A stretch of DNA of 64,000 nt from Didymella arachidicola (taxonomy: Eukaryota; Ascomycota; Dothideomycetes; Pleosporales; Didymellaceae): assembly GCA_016630955.3 (NCBI GenBank), contig CM049989.1, positions 1,922,001-1,986,000 on the forward strand, read 5' to 3'. Shown here piece after piece: positions 39,512 through 49,421 of this stretch. The notes beneath the pieces are model-generated. The model made no database searches. It was not told where the DNA came from and was given only the letters and a program-made list of their open reading frames with translations. Each line of letters begins with the position of its first letter. Position 1 is the stretch's first letter. The translations under genes were made by a program, and so were the position numbers.

Positions 39512-40225
39512 TCAAGTCGCGGCCTCAGAGTGACCATAGTAGCGTTGTTGCCGTAGAAAGCCTGAGGAGACGGGGACATTTTCGAGCGACGATGGTGCGA
39601 TGGGTGACACGCTGATTGAGGTGTTATGTGGCGATGCGTAAAGGCTGTGACCTATGACGGGCGAGACACTTGTCGCTTGATGTGAAGGCGTGACTTCCAA
39701 GTAAGGGTTGTGGTTAGCATAACCTTGTGGAGGTTGATCAGGACCATTGATGGTCGGTGGTGTACAATCGATCCATTGATGGGGAAGGCCGTTGGCGTAG
39801 ACGGCGTCATCACCAGCATGGTAAGACGTCCTTGGTGTTTTCCTGTTGGCAAGCATTTGCCCTTCGAAATTGCCTGGTAGCTCTGGGACTTCGCTCCCAT
39901 CAAGCTCGTGTAAGACACGCGCATCGGCTTCGGTTGGTGCTGTAAAAAGGTACTGATTCTTCTCTTGTTGTTGTGAAGGCCAAGAAGCGCCAGCGTCCAT
40001 CTCCACGGGCTCCTCAGGACTCAATTCCGTATGCTTTCTTTTTGTAGCCTGTTGTTTTCTTCGCCTGTACGCGCAAAATGCGAGGGCGGCAACCATAATG
40101 ATGAAAACGGAGCAGGCTACCCCGATCGCAATGCCTCGCTTCATCCCGGGTAGTGTGGATTCCTCATCTGGATCTTGCTGCACGCGAGGTGTTTCTGTTG
40201 CTGCTGAATCAGGATACGGAGCCAT
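39512..40225 (-). CDS. Single-pass membrane protein with short N-terminus and cytosolic tail (unknown)
   Basis: This is a single exon of 237 aa. Residues 1-28 are short and acidic. GIAIGVACSVFIIMVAALAFC (about 31-51) is one membrane helix followed by YRRRKQQATKRK, so the 180-residue C-terminal part faces the cytosol. That tail contains the stretch VLHELDGSEVPELPG, of a kind that recurs in anonymous fungal membrane proteins, and ends in Pro/Ser-rich low complexity. No function can be assigned. The gene is tail-to-tail with the other single-helix gene, with 165 bp between the stops. Confidence 0.7.
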   Translation of the reverse strand: MAPYPDSAATETPRVQQDPDEESTLPGMKRGIAIGVACSVFIIMVAALAFCAYRRRKQQATKRKHTELSPEEPVEMDAGASWPSQQQEKNQYLFTAPTEADARVLHELDGSEVPELPGNFEGQMLANRKTPRTSYHAGDDAVYANGLPHQWIDCTPPTINGPDQPPQGYANHNPYLEVTPSHQATSVSPVIGHSLYASPHNTSISVSPIAPSSLENVPVSSGFLRQQRYYGHSEAAT

Positions 40226-41787
40226 TGTTCTGCTTCACACTGCAGCTGTTCGACTGGTGAATGTTAATGGAAGAAGCAGGAAACCCAGGCTGCGTCGAAT
40301 ATGCACCTCGACCCATGTCTTTTGCGGCTCACACGACACTGTGAAGCATAAGCGTGCCTTCTTCTAAGTGCGGCGCAGTTGTGCAATGTGGTATGCAAGG
40401 TGACGATCGTTGAGACAACAAGGCTTGTTTTGCCGCCAGGAGTTATTAACAGCCTGCGACAGGCCGTCTCGACCACTCATCTTGCCGCTACTATTAGGAA
40501 CTCCGGGCTCGGGTCTTTCGCGTGCGACCGCCTTATTATCCCTGACTTATGCATTTGGTGCTTGGGGCAACTCGGGCTTGCGAGGTTCGAGGGTGGAGAC
40601 AGGCAGTGGCTGGACTCGAAACTGGAGGTTTTCGTGCCGTCCCGAGTGGGGTCCAAAAGCGCGTGCTCTAAGCTCAGCCATCGCACCTGCCATCTGTTTG
40701 CTGTTCCCACTGCGAGCCATTCGCGGAGAGCGCATCTCTGTTAGATCTTGCAATTGCATCGTCTTGCATATGCGTACGAGCCTATGCGATCCCTGCGGTT
40801 CACACCATTCTGCGTCGACTTCGGTGATGGGCGCGCAACGCTCCCAAAATCACACCAGCGGCTTGGGGGTTTATCTTGAGAAGTGTACGTCTTGTCAAAC
40901 GATAGCCTGGATGTACACCGTCGGCTCGGCGAAACCCAGACTCTGACAGAGCTCATTCCGGGTTGTGTATGTCGATGTAACCGAGCCCTAGCGAGTATTC
41001 TGCTTTGCCACAGTACTCGGCAGCACAGCTGACTGCTGACGGGAGCGGCCGCTTGCGCATGGTCAGCGAAATTATGTCGCGAGTGTTCATCGCTTCAAGT
41101 ATAACGCAGCTCTTATGACGTTATAGAGAAACAAGGCCAGAAGAGATCGAACAGCGTTGCAGGTTGTCTTCGTAGCACCAGCTTGAGGACTCTTGCAGCC
41201 AGGCGTCCCGCCGCAGCGGCATCCTTTCGCAACATCGGTCCGATGCCGATGGAATCACCTCTACAAAAGCCAGCGTCCAACACGGATATCGCGATCAATA
41301 CGGCAGACATTATACCATTGAAGGAAAGCAAGAGGCATGAGAATCTTGGAGCAGTGGGCTGTGTCCGATTTTCCATCACTAAGCTCTGGCCTAAAAGCGG
41401 TGGTGCTTGTCCAGATGCACAAGGTAAACCTGAATAGTGAAGCCAAGAGAAAGCCACCATTTCGCGGCGAAGGGTGGTTGGCTACACGGCCTCGACGTCA
41501 CAAATAATGACCCTCTCTAACCAAGGCTGTGTTAAGGATCATCGCCGGTCAGCAGTCATTTGAGATTCGATGCTGTGAGACGATGATGCTCACCGCTTAC
41601 ATGTAGCATCTATATCTCAGGGATTTCCCATCAAGATCACTTTCTGTTTACCACTCCGCAATACCATAGCTTAGATCCAGCAAACCTTACAAACGCCATC
41701 GCATTCAAAGAGCACATTGTTCCAGAGCATCATACTCCAACTGCACGCACACCAAATCTTCGAGCCTCGAACCGCGACGCATTCGCA
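40226..41787. other. Intergenic region
   Basis: There is no convincing gene in 1.6 kb. A 115-codon frame at 41113-41460 (minus) starts with ATG and has one hydrophobic stretch, but nothing else supports it. I see no repeats or RNA genes. Confidence 0.4.
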
Positions 41788-42075
41788 ATGAGACTCATCG
41801 CCACCACAGCAATTGCATACGCAACTCTCGCGCTCGCAACACCAGCGCCTGTCGGCGGTCCTGCTGTTCCAGAAAATGTTCCCGCATTCCGCCATGCCCT
41901 TCTAAGCCGGGATGTGATGCTTCCACAACTCGACACACGTGCTAGCAAACCCAAAGGAAGTAAGGGAGGAAGCAGTGGCAACTCGTCTGCCGCCGTTTCA
42001 GTATCACCGAGCAATATGCTCGTTATGGGCGCATTGGGGCTGGGTGTCATGGAAGCTGCCCGGCTATGGACTTGA
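41788..42075 (+). CDS. Small secreted protein, possibly GPI-anchored
   Basis: A single exon encodes 95 aa. MRLIATTAIAYATLALATPAP is a clear signal peptide. The short middle (about 25-60) is Lys/Gly/Ser-rich (KPKGSKGGSSGNSS). The last 25 residues (from about 68) are hydrophobic, MLVMGALGLGVMEAARLW, after a small-residue stretch, as expected for a GPI-attachment signal. Anchoring is inferred. I have the impression that similar small proteins with a GALGLGVxE-type end exist in other filamentous fungi, but I cannot check this. Function unknown. Confidence 0.65.
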   Translation: MRLIATTAIAYATLALATPAPVGGPAVPENVPAFRHALLSRDVMLPQLDTRASKPKGSKGGSSGNSSAAVSVSPSNMLVMGALGLGVMEAARLWT

Positions 42076-43315
42076 GGAGATGTTCTAGGATGTGGGTACA
42101 AGAATTGAACGATGTAATGGGAAGGATGTAGCACCGCCAGCAGACCCTCACTGCCTGAGCAGATGGGGGACAATACAAAACTGAGACGCTTTGCCTACAC
42201 GGCTTATACAAATGTCATGACAGATTCATTTGAACTCGTATATCCGACTTTGGTGAAGAGGCTTTCAAAGATGTAAAGGTCTTATTACTCGATCCATATG
42301 GCTTTTGCACAGCCTCAACTTTGACCACTAAATGGGAAGAAGCCCGCTCCACAGCAGTTTAGCCACAAGTGATGATCGTTACAGCAACTATAAGCTGATA
42401 TACAGCCGGCCACAGTGCTTGCCCGTGGATTAAGCGTCTTAGCTGTTGTGTGGAAGTATTCCAAGGTACAAACGCGCCGTCAAGAGGGCCGATTCCATAG
42501 CAGGAATATACTATTTGAGGTACTTATAATTGCCCTCCAAGGCGAATTTGTGGATTATTTAGTTTTGATTTGGGAGATGTTGTCGTTCCACAAATGTTGC
42601 ACTACCGATTATTGCTAAATTGGAAAAGATATGCATCGAGACATCGAGCTGATATTCTCAATAGTCGAAGGCACATTTATCACTTATACCAGACTGTGTA
42701 GCAAGAGCCAAGGATACAAAACGAGGTGCTTAAACTAGCCTTGCGTTGATTTGTCTTTCGGTGTCCTCAAAGCAGACGGAATGGCGGTCTGATAGAAGCG
42801 ATAATTCGAGTTCAGGTCAAACAAGATGACACTAAAGCAAAGAACGCGTAGTCCAAACTTAACCTTACCGCTGAACACCCTAAATTGTTTCTCGTTGGCA
42901 TCCATCTGCGTCGGTTAGACCAGACTTGCTTGCAGAGATTTATCCACCATAAGCGTTCTAGGATGTAGCATGGTAGACAGCTCGAAGTGATACGGCTCAC
43001 AGTCTTAGAGTCAAGTTCTACCTAGAACGAATACAGTACCATAAGTATTTAAGGATCATTTATACTCGACCTATCCAGCTAAGGGTTAGAAAACCTTCCA
43101 AATACACTGCTATTAAGTCGTAATTGAGCGTCCAGAGACCATCATGAATTGTCGATCACACTCTCTGCGCTTCAAAGGCTTACAAAGCCATTATTACTAC
43201 ACAAGATATCACTGGAAGCAAGAATTGTGATTTGGAACAGTGTTTCCATTATATGTTACTTGATATTACATCCATGACGGTATCCTCTCTTGTGAATCGT
43301 AAAAGTAGGTAGTGC
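42076..43315. other. AT-rich intergenic region
   Basis: 1.2 kb, noticeably AT-rich in its second half, with no coding frame longer than about 67 codons. It may be a degraded repeat, but no ends or homology are visible. Confidence 0.4.
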
Positions 43316-43678
43316 TTAGGCAGCCGAAGTGGCAGGCTCAGCCTGAGCATTGACATCAGTGCAGATCAGGGCCTGCTCAAGAATGGGCAGCAAGCAGCAC
43401 TTAGCTTGCTGGCCTTCGGCGGAGCAGATATCGATGAAGTTGTTGATGCCAGTGGGTGTGGTAGGGGCTGTTACAGTGTTAGCACATATCTTGAAATTGC
43501 TCCTCGACGGAGCTTGTGTTGACAACGACATACGAGTCTGGCAGTCAAGAATGGCAAGGTTGAGGATATCAGTCGCGCAGCAAAGGGGAGAGCCCGATGA
43601 GCAGAGGCCAGCCTGGCGCTCCTCGAGGGGAGCAGCGAAGGCGGCGGCGACAAGGGCGAGGATGGCGAAGTACTGCAT
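43316..43678 (-). CDS. Class II hydrophobin
   Basis: Exon 1 (43678-43534) and exon 2 (43467-43316) are separated by a 66-bp intron (GTATGT, branch site GCTAACAC, ACAG). The spliced product is 98 aa. MQYFAILALVAAAFAAP is the signal peptide, followed by a possible kexin-type site at EERQ. The eight cysteines are spaced C-x6-CC-x11-C-x16-C-x8-CC-x10-C. Apart from a short first loop (6 instead of 9-10) this is the class II hydrophobin pattern, and only the spliced form gives the x16 spacing. The secreted protein would assemble at air-water interfaces on spores or hyphae. The intron is in frame and has no stop, so the unspliced message would still encode 120 residues. Confidence 0.85.
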   Translation of the reverse strand: MQYFAILALVAAAFAAPLEERQAGLCSSGSPLCCATDILNLAILDCQTRMSLSTQAPSRSNFKICANTVTAPTTPTGINNFIDICSAEGQQAKCCLLPILEQALICTDVNAQAEPATSAA

Positions 43679-43799
43679 CTTGAGTTTTGTTTGGTATGAG
43701 CTAGCTTGAGGCTGAAGATTTGATGAGTAGGTAAGATCGAGATTGAATTGAGCTGGATGATGTTTGATGATGGTCTAATGTCGCAATTGACGGACAGTA

Positions 43800-43805
43800 C
43801 TTATA
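43800..43805 (-). promoter_or_regulatory. Putative TATA box of the hydrophobin gene
   Basis: On the minus strand TATAAG lies 122 bp upstream of the ATG at 43678. The assignment is by position only. Confidence 0.4.
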
Positions 43806-45162
43806 CTTTCTTCAGTGCCACATATTACGTCCAAGTCCAGGACAGACGTGGCTCGAAAGCAGGAGACGACATGCCTCTTCGTCATCGATGGTTGAATACA
43901 CAAAGGTGATCGTCATACTCTCAAAGGGGTATTATACCCTGCATGTCTATAAGGTGGCTCAAGCTCCAGGAAAGGGCCAATGTGCATTGAATTGGCACCG
44001 CCTCGAGTCCAAGCTTGAGGGAAAGTGACGTTGATCGTGTGTTTTTATCTCCCAGTACCCCAGTTTTTCTTTCCCCTAGTGGCTCAACGAAGGAACGGAC
44101 ATACCGTTGGAGCCGTTCGTAGCTGAAGTAACAGGAGTGGAGATCCCGCAACATCGACTCTTGGTTGGAAATCCCTTTCGGAGGATCCACCTGGGTCAAG
44201 ATGATGTGGTACCTGGATGCAAACCCCTTCACACGTAAGGATTGTCTGTTCTGTGCAGGCTTGGTTTTCCCTGCGCTCTCCTCAAGGCAGTCTCACGCGC
44301 CATATCTTGCCGCAAGCATTCAATGGACTCGGAATGGTTTCATGAAAGCAGAGCTGCCCTTGGCATTCGCAGATGCTCCAGGCCATGGACGCTGTGACGT
44401 TTCGAAGCCTGTGCAGTAGCGGCGCGTATAGCAGCATGCATGCTTGCGACTGTATCGGTCCTCCATAGGTTCTTAACAGGTGCCTTCTAGGCGCAATCGA
44501 GTATCTACTGATTTGCGGGGTATCATAGCAGTGTGACGCGAGTAAGAGGGATCATCGCAGCGATCGATTGCCTCTGTAAGGGTACAGTGGACGATACATA
44601 GTTGCCACTGGCACGGCTTTGTGCGATTAAGCCCTGGTTAAAGATGATGAACGGCAAGAATTGGCGCATGGACGTGGCTAGACGTGGCGGAGATGCGTCA
44701 GTGGCCGTTGTGCCGTTGTGCCATGTGGATAGCCGTGACAGGGCGGGACACAAAAGGGGCGTCGATCGGAAACTGGAGCCAGGGGGGGGGGGGCAGTCTC
44801 TTGTGGAACGAATCAGGTATAGAAGCGCTTCCAAGACGGACAACTTGGAAAGAACATGCTCGATTATTGGTTGTTATAGCACAAGGTTGGATGGAAGTAA
44901 AGAAACTCACCTGTCCAACGTCACCGCGCCTCAAGCTTCCCAGTATCATAACGCATGTAAGACTCGCATCTCACAGCTCGAGTAACTGACTGCACAGTAC
45001 AGTATAGTCTCACATCTGGCAAGAGACCCCCCCAAATGCTCAGTGCAGTCCAAAGTTTGTGGTAATTCCCAAGTAGAGTGACCATGAGGCGACGCACAGC
45101 CGTTAGCCCTAGCCGAACCCTTTCCTTTTCGGGCATTGGCGCCGACCCGCTTCCATGCCCGT

Positions 45163-45251
45163 CTACGAAGAATCCCGTTTCTTTTGAGGAATCGTGTTCG
45201 GCGTCCGTGCACGCGGAGGTGATTCCTCAGAAAAAACGGAATTCTTCGTAC
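45163..45251. repeat. Imperfect inverted repeat / long hairpin
   Basis: The arms are 45163-45193 and 45221-45251, 31 bp each with 27 matches (left arm starts CTACGAAGAATCCCG), separated by 27 bp. The loop itself contains GCGTCCGTGCACGC, which is partly self-complementary. It could fold as a stem-loop RNA or be a small foldback element. Confidence 0.7.
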
Positions 45252-45441
45252 GTCACTTTGCGGCAGTTGCGATTTGGTGCCCCGTCTGAAGCCTGTAACG
45301 ATCCCTACATTCACCACCAACGCGCATCGTCATCTCCTTATGACAGCCAATGGGTTCTGCGGGCTGCTTGAGCCTGCACGCAACATTTGCCTCGCCTCCA
45401 ATAGCGCGAGGGTACTTTTCCACGCGAAGCTATAATACATA

Positions 45442-45508
45442 ACGTGTTTTATAAGCGAGTCGGCAACCCAAGCGAGTCGGCAACACCAAACCAGCGCACC
45501 ACCTGCGC
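45442..45508 (+). repeat. E4 left terminal inverted repeat (67 bp)
   Basis: It starts ACGTGTTTTATAAGCG. The boxes GTCGGCAAC lie at positions 18-26 and 35-43. It matches the right end at 66 of 67 positions. Confidence 0.95.
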
Positions 45509-45560
45509 ACTACTATCACGACTGCGCAACACTAGTAATTAAAAATCGTAGTAGATTAAT

Positions 45561-47207
45561 CTATTCCTCAGACTCGTTGCTATCCTTAGTATCCTTGATT
45601 TCTACCATACATGTGCGGGAGTTATGTCCTTTCTTACCACAACGTCCGCAGCGTCTTGCGCCGCGCACCTTACGCGCAGGCCCTTCACCAGCATCACGCT
45701 CCCTACCCTCTCTCTCAGCAATTAAGTCTTGTACTTCCCCTACTGTTAGGGTCTCCTCTGTCCAGATATACTTTCGTTTTCTTGACCGGCGCTTTGTAAG
45801 CTTATCAATTGCACTTCGCATACGCGCCTGTTCCTCCTGCAACAACACTATATTATGCGCAATCTGCTGCGCGCCTTTACTTAGCTGATTGATCTTTTCA
45901 TCTAATGAGCTTGCAGAGGACCCATGACGGTTTTGGATCCTCTGTCAAATGAGCGTAGACTGCGCCTCAATCTCGCGCGCATTGCGCGGTGTCTGCGCCT
46001 CCCATGCGCTCTGCGTTGGTAGCGATGGTTCAGGCGTCTGCAACCTCACGTCAAGCTTTGATAGAACAGCGTCTGGGTCATGTGGGACTAGTCCAGCACC
46101 TCTAAAGCCTGCTTTAATATTCTCTGCAGTCAAAGACTGTTTAAGAGCTGGCTTGAATGCTTATAGGAAGGTTTCCTTGCTAACGAAATGTGTGCGATTG
46201 CGTGCCAAGGCCGAGATCTGGTCGCCGTACCTGCGCTTCAACGGCGCGAAGCAACCAACGTCAAGAGGTTGCAGCAGGTGCGATGAATGCGGAGGCATAT
46301 AGCGAAGGATAATTTTCTTCTCCTTGCAAAGATCCTGGAATTCCAGCAAGCTATGGCTCTCATGGCCGTCAAGTATAAGCAGCCGGTACGCGCCTACAGC
46401 GCTCGACCTTGTGTGCTTATCAAAGTGCTCTAACCAGGCAAGAGCGAGCTGGTTGTTTGTCCAGCCATTAGAGCTTATTTCAAGAATCCAATCGCGTGGT
46501 AAGTCCTTGAACCAGACGTCAATAAGCACGCTACCCGCAAAGATAACGAAGGGTGGGAGCAGGTAACCCGCAGCGCTGACGCCTTGGATGACTGTAACCC
46601 ATTCACGGTTACCTGGCTGGATAACCTTCTTTCTTCTAGCTGCTTCTGAACCAGTAATAACCATCTGCGTTAAGATCTTGCCCATAATGAAGCCAGTCTC
46701 ATCAAAATTGTGGACGTCGTCGTCCACAATCCCGTACTTTTGTTTCGTCTCCTGTACCAAGTCGAGCCAGCGCTGGATAGCCGCAGGATCCTCGCAGGCA
46801 GCTCGCTGGTAGTCGTATGGACGGCTCCAGCGCTTCTGGAGCTCAGGAGTCCGCTTAACAAAGTTATTAACCCAGTTTTTGCCAACAGGGTTACTTTGCC
46901 GCGCTCTGAGGAGTTTATCTGCCATTTCTCGTACGTAGGACCTCGGAGGCGCAAGACCTTGTTCAGACAGCTCAAGAACCCTTTGGACTATAGCCTCCTC
47001 TTCTAGTTTTGTCAGGCGCTTTGAGTTTGCTACACAGTCGCGTCGCATGCGCTTCCCAGCGCGTCGGTCGACAAGAGTGCTTTCAGGTACGTTATATATT
47101 GTTGCAGCTTGATTGACGCTTCGTACACGTTGCGCAGTAATATCAGAGATAGCAAGCTGTATATCAGCTTCAGTGTATGTCTTTTGGGATTGACGTGGTT
47201 GAGACAT
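45561..47207 (-). pseudogene. E4 transposase, two in-frame stops
   Basis: The likely start is the ATG at 47207 (MSQPRQSQKTYTEAD). One frame runs to 45561 with a TAA at 46158-46160 after KETFL and a TGA at 45942-45944 after QSTLI. Catalytic motifs are all present before the first stop: HNFDETGF, LILDGHESH and QPLDVGCFAPLK. After the stops come the coiled region and a CCHC knuckle CGRCGKKGHNSRTC. By comparison with E1 and E3 the second stop replaces an Arg or Lys codon (CGA to TGA fits) and the first could come from CAA; both would be C-to-T changes. The broken protein would lack the C-terminal third. The terminal repeats remain intact. Confidence 0.9.
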
Positions 47208-47221
47208 TACGCGATTGTTCG

Positions 47222-47288
47222 GCGCAGGTGGTGCGCTGGTTTGGTGTTGCCGACTCGCTTGGGTTGCCGACTCGCTTATGAAACACGT
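47222..47288 (-). repeat. E4 right terminal inverted repeat (67 bp)
   Basis: This is the reverse complement of 45442-45508 with one difference. It abuts the TA at 47289-47290. Confidence 0.95.
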
Positions 47289-47290
47289 TA

Positions 47291-47731
47291 TGCTTAAATT
47301 GATGCACATCCTGACTGGGGAGTATTTACGTGAGGACTGAATTCAGGCACCGGGACCGACTTCGTCCAAACGAGTAACTCAAACAGCACGGACTAGGTTC
47401 GAGCTAATCATCTTTCTGGAAAGGGGCTCTCGCGTCGTGGTCACAACCAAGGTCACACCCTTCCGATGAGAGCTCCTCAGCGAGGGTCTGTGTAAACATC
47501 GAATCACGCGACGACGTAGCTAAAAGATCAGTTTTCATACTGTAACATCAGGGCCGCCCAAGCAGTGCGTAGAGTTTCGAGTTTGGACAAGTAAACATTA
47601 ATAGTGGTATAACGCTCCAGAGTTCAGTACCCTAATCTTAAACGCCTAGCAATGCAACGCAATATCGATATTATGCCATGTTGCTCGAACCACTTTTGCA
47701 CACCCGCATTCCATGCATCAAGGAAAATGGC
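47291..47731. other. Intergenic flank between E4 and the permease gene
   Basis: 440 bp forming the 3' flank of the permease gene. No gene or RNA is recognised. Confidence 0.4.
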
Positions 47732-49421
47732 TCAGGACATGTTGACCTTGTTCAACATCTTCTTCCATGTCGACCTGGAGCTCTCTTCCCAGGTCTCAGA
47801 GACTTCGTCAACGAACTGGCCCGTTACCAGGTCAGCCTCAGCAGGCTTAATCAGGGCGGGCCTGTACACAATCTTGTGTCCGAGGTACAAAACGGCGAAG
47901 AGGATGAGACTGATATACGCGATGAAGAAGTTCTCAACGTTCCAGGGGACAAACGCGGTAAATCCCTGGGTAAGAGTGATGATGGCAGTGAAAACCAGAC
48001 CATACCAGGCCATGGGGGCTCCGCCCCACGACTTGAAAGGTAGTGTATCGCGATCGACGTTTTGGGCTTTCAAGGCCCGCATGAATGCTACATGGCAAAT
48101 GCACACGCAAGACCAGGCAATGAAGCCGGCGACTGAGATGATGTTCAGGAGCCAGTTGAAGGCCTCTGTTCCGCTGGCAGAGCAGTTCAGGTAGCCGAGA
48201 AGGCCCATCGCGGCGGTAAGGGCAGTCGACCAATACGGTACACCCTTCTTCGTGGTCTTCTTCAGCAGAGCTGGGCCACAGCCATTCTCAGCAAGACCAA
48301 CAAGAATACGACTTCCAGAGTATACGTTGGAGCTGGCGGCAGAAAGGACAACTGTCAAAAGAATGGCGTTGAAGATATCCGGTAGCGCTTTGACACCAGC
48401 AAGCTGAATAGCAATGACCAAAGGAGACGATCCGGCGTTGGTGTTGCCGAGGGCGATGGACTCATTGTCGTAGGGAACCAGGATGCCAACGAAGAAAATG
48501 GTGAAGCAGAACATGGCGAAAATGCTCCAGAAAGTGTTGCGAATGGCCTTAGGCATAGTGACACGAGGATTCGCAGACTCTCCAGCACCAATGGCACAGA
48601 GCTCAGTACCCTGGAAGGCAAAGCCGGCCTTGATCAGGACAGCCCAGAATCCAACAAATTTGGCAACAGCAACATTGTCGGCAAGGTAGGGAGCAAAGGC
48701 ACCAGGTGAGTCCCAGTACTTGAAGCCAATGTAACCCTGAGGTCCGACTCCACCAGCATTCATGATGATGGCAAAGATCCAGAAGCCGACCAGAGCAACG
48801 ACTTTGATCGAAGCGAACCAGAATTCGAACTCGCCGAAGATATCAACAGGAAGGAAGTTGACTGCGGTGATCGGTACCCAGAAGATGGTGATGAAAATAG
48901 CAATGTTCAAGTCTTCGTTCCACCACTGGATGATGAGTCCGGCCGCTGACAACTCTAGTGCGTAGGTGATGGACCATGAAAACCAGTAGATCCAGCCCAT
49001 GGCGAAACCGAGACTGGGATCGACGAAACGAGACGCGTACTGCGTGAAGGCGCCGGCGATAGGAAGGTAGGTAGCCATCTCAGCGAGAGACATCATGACC
49101 GAGTAGACGAGGGAACCGACGAAGACGTAAGCAAGCAGCGCGCCCGCAGGACCAGCGGTGTTGATGGAGCTTCCACTGGCGATGAAGACACCTGTACCGA
49201 CAGTTCCGCCTAGATCACGTCAGTCTTGTCTTCTTTGAGGCACAAACAATGAACGTACCGATAGCGACGAACTGCAAATGACGACTGGAAAGCTTCCTCT
49301 GGAGCTCGTCACCCTGGGGTGTTTGCTGCTTCTCAAGGTCGCTCGCCGAGTTGGCCACGGATTTGCTTGAGTGGTTGTCCATCTTCGGCACGATGTCATC
49401 AGCTCCTTGGGTAGTCGCCAT
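47732..49421 (-). CDS. Amino acid permease (APC superfamily, fungal YAT/AGP type)
   Basis: Exon 1 (49421-49259) and exon 2 (49209-47732) are separated by a 49-bp intron (GTACGT...CTAG) and give 546 aa. The splice restores the first-helix motif FVAIGGTVGTGVFIASG, which holds the unwound substrate-binding G-x-G-x-G. About 12 hydrophobic segments follow. Family signatures are SLVYSVMMSLAEMATYLP, GFAFQGTELCAIGAGESANPR and SAASSNVYSGSRILVGLAENG. The soluble N-terminus (50 residues) and C-terminus are typical of plasma-membrane permeases. It imports amino acids by proton symport; the substrate cannot be read from sequence. Confidence 0.92.

Larger units (their letters stand above)
43679..45439. other. 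Intergenic region with hairpin and G12 run
   Basis: There is no supported gene in 1.8 kb. It contains the hydrophobin promoter, a run of 12 G at 44782-44793, and an imperfect inverted repeat at 45163-45251. Confidence 0.45.
45442..47288 (-). mobile_element. E4: pogo/Fot1-like DNA transposon with near-perfect ends
   Basis: The 1847-bp element is flanked by TA (45440-45441 and 47289-47290). The terminal inverted repeats are 67 bp with a single T/C mismatch and contain AAGCGAGTCGGCAAC twice, 17 bp apart. The transposase inside has two stop codons. It is related to E1-E3 but lies about 28 kb away. Confidence 0.95.

Noticed and set aside
44782..44793. Run of 12 G as a regulatory element
   Set aside because: A single homopolymer with no context; it may even be a sequencing length error.
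47380..47420. tRNA B-box-like GGTTCGAGCT
   Set aside because: No matching A-box or cloverleaf stems could be formed around it.
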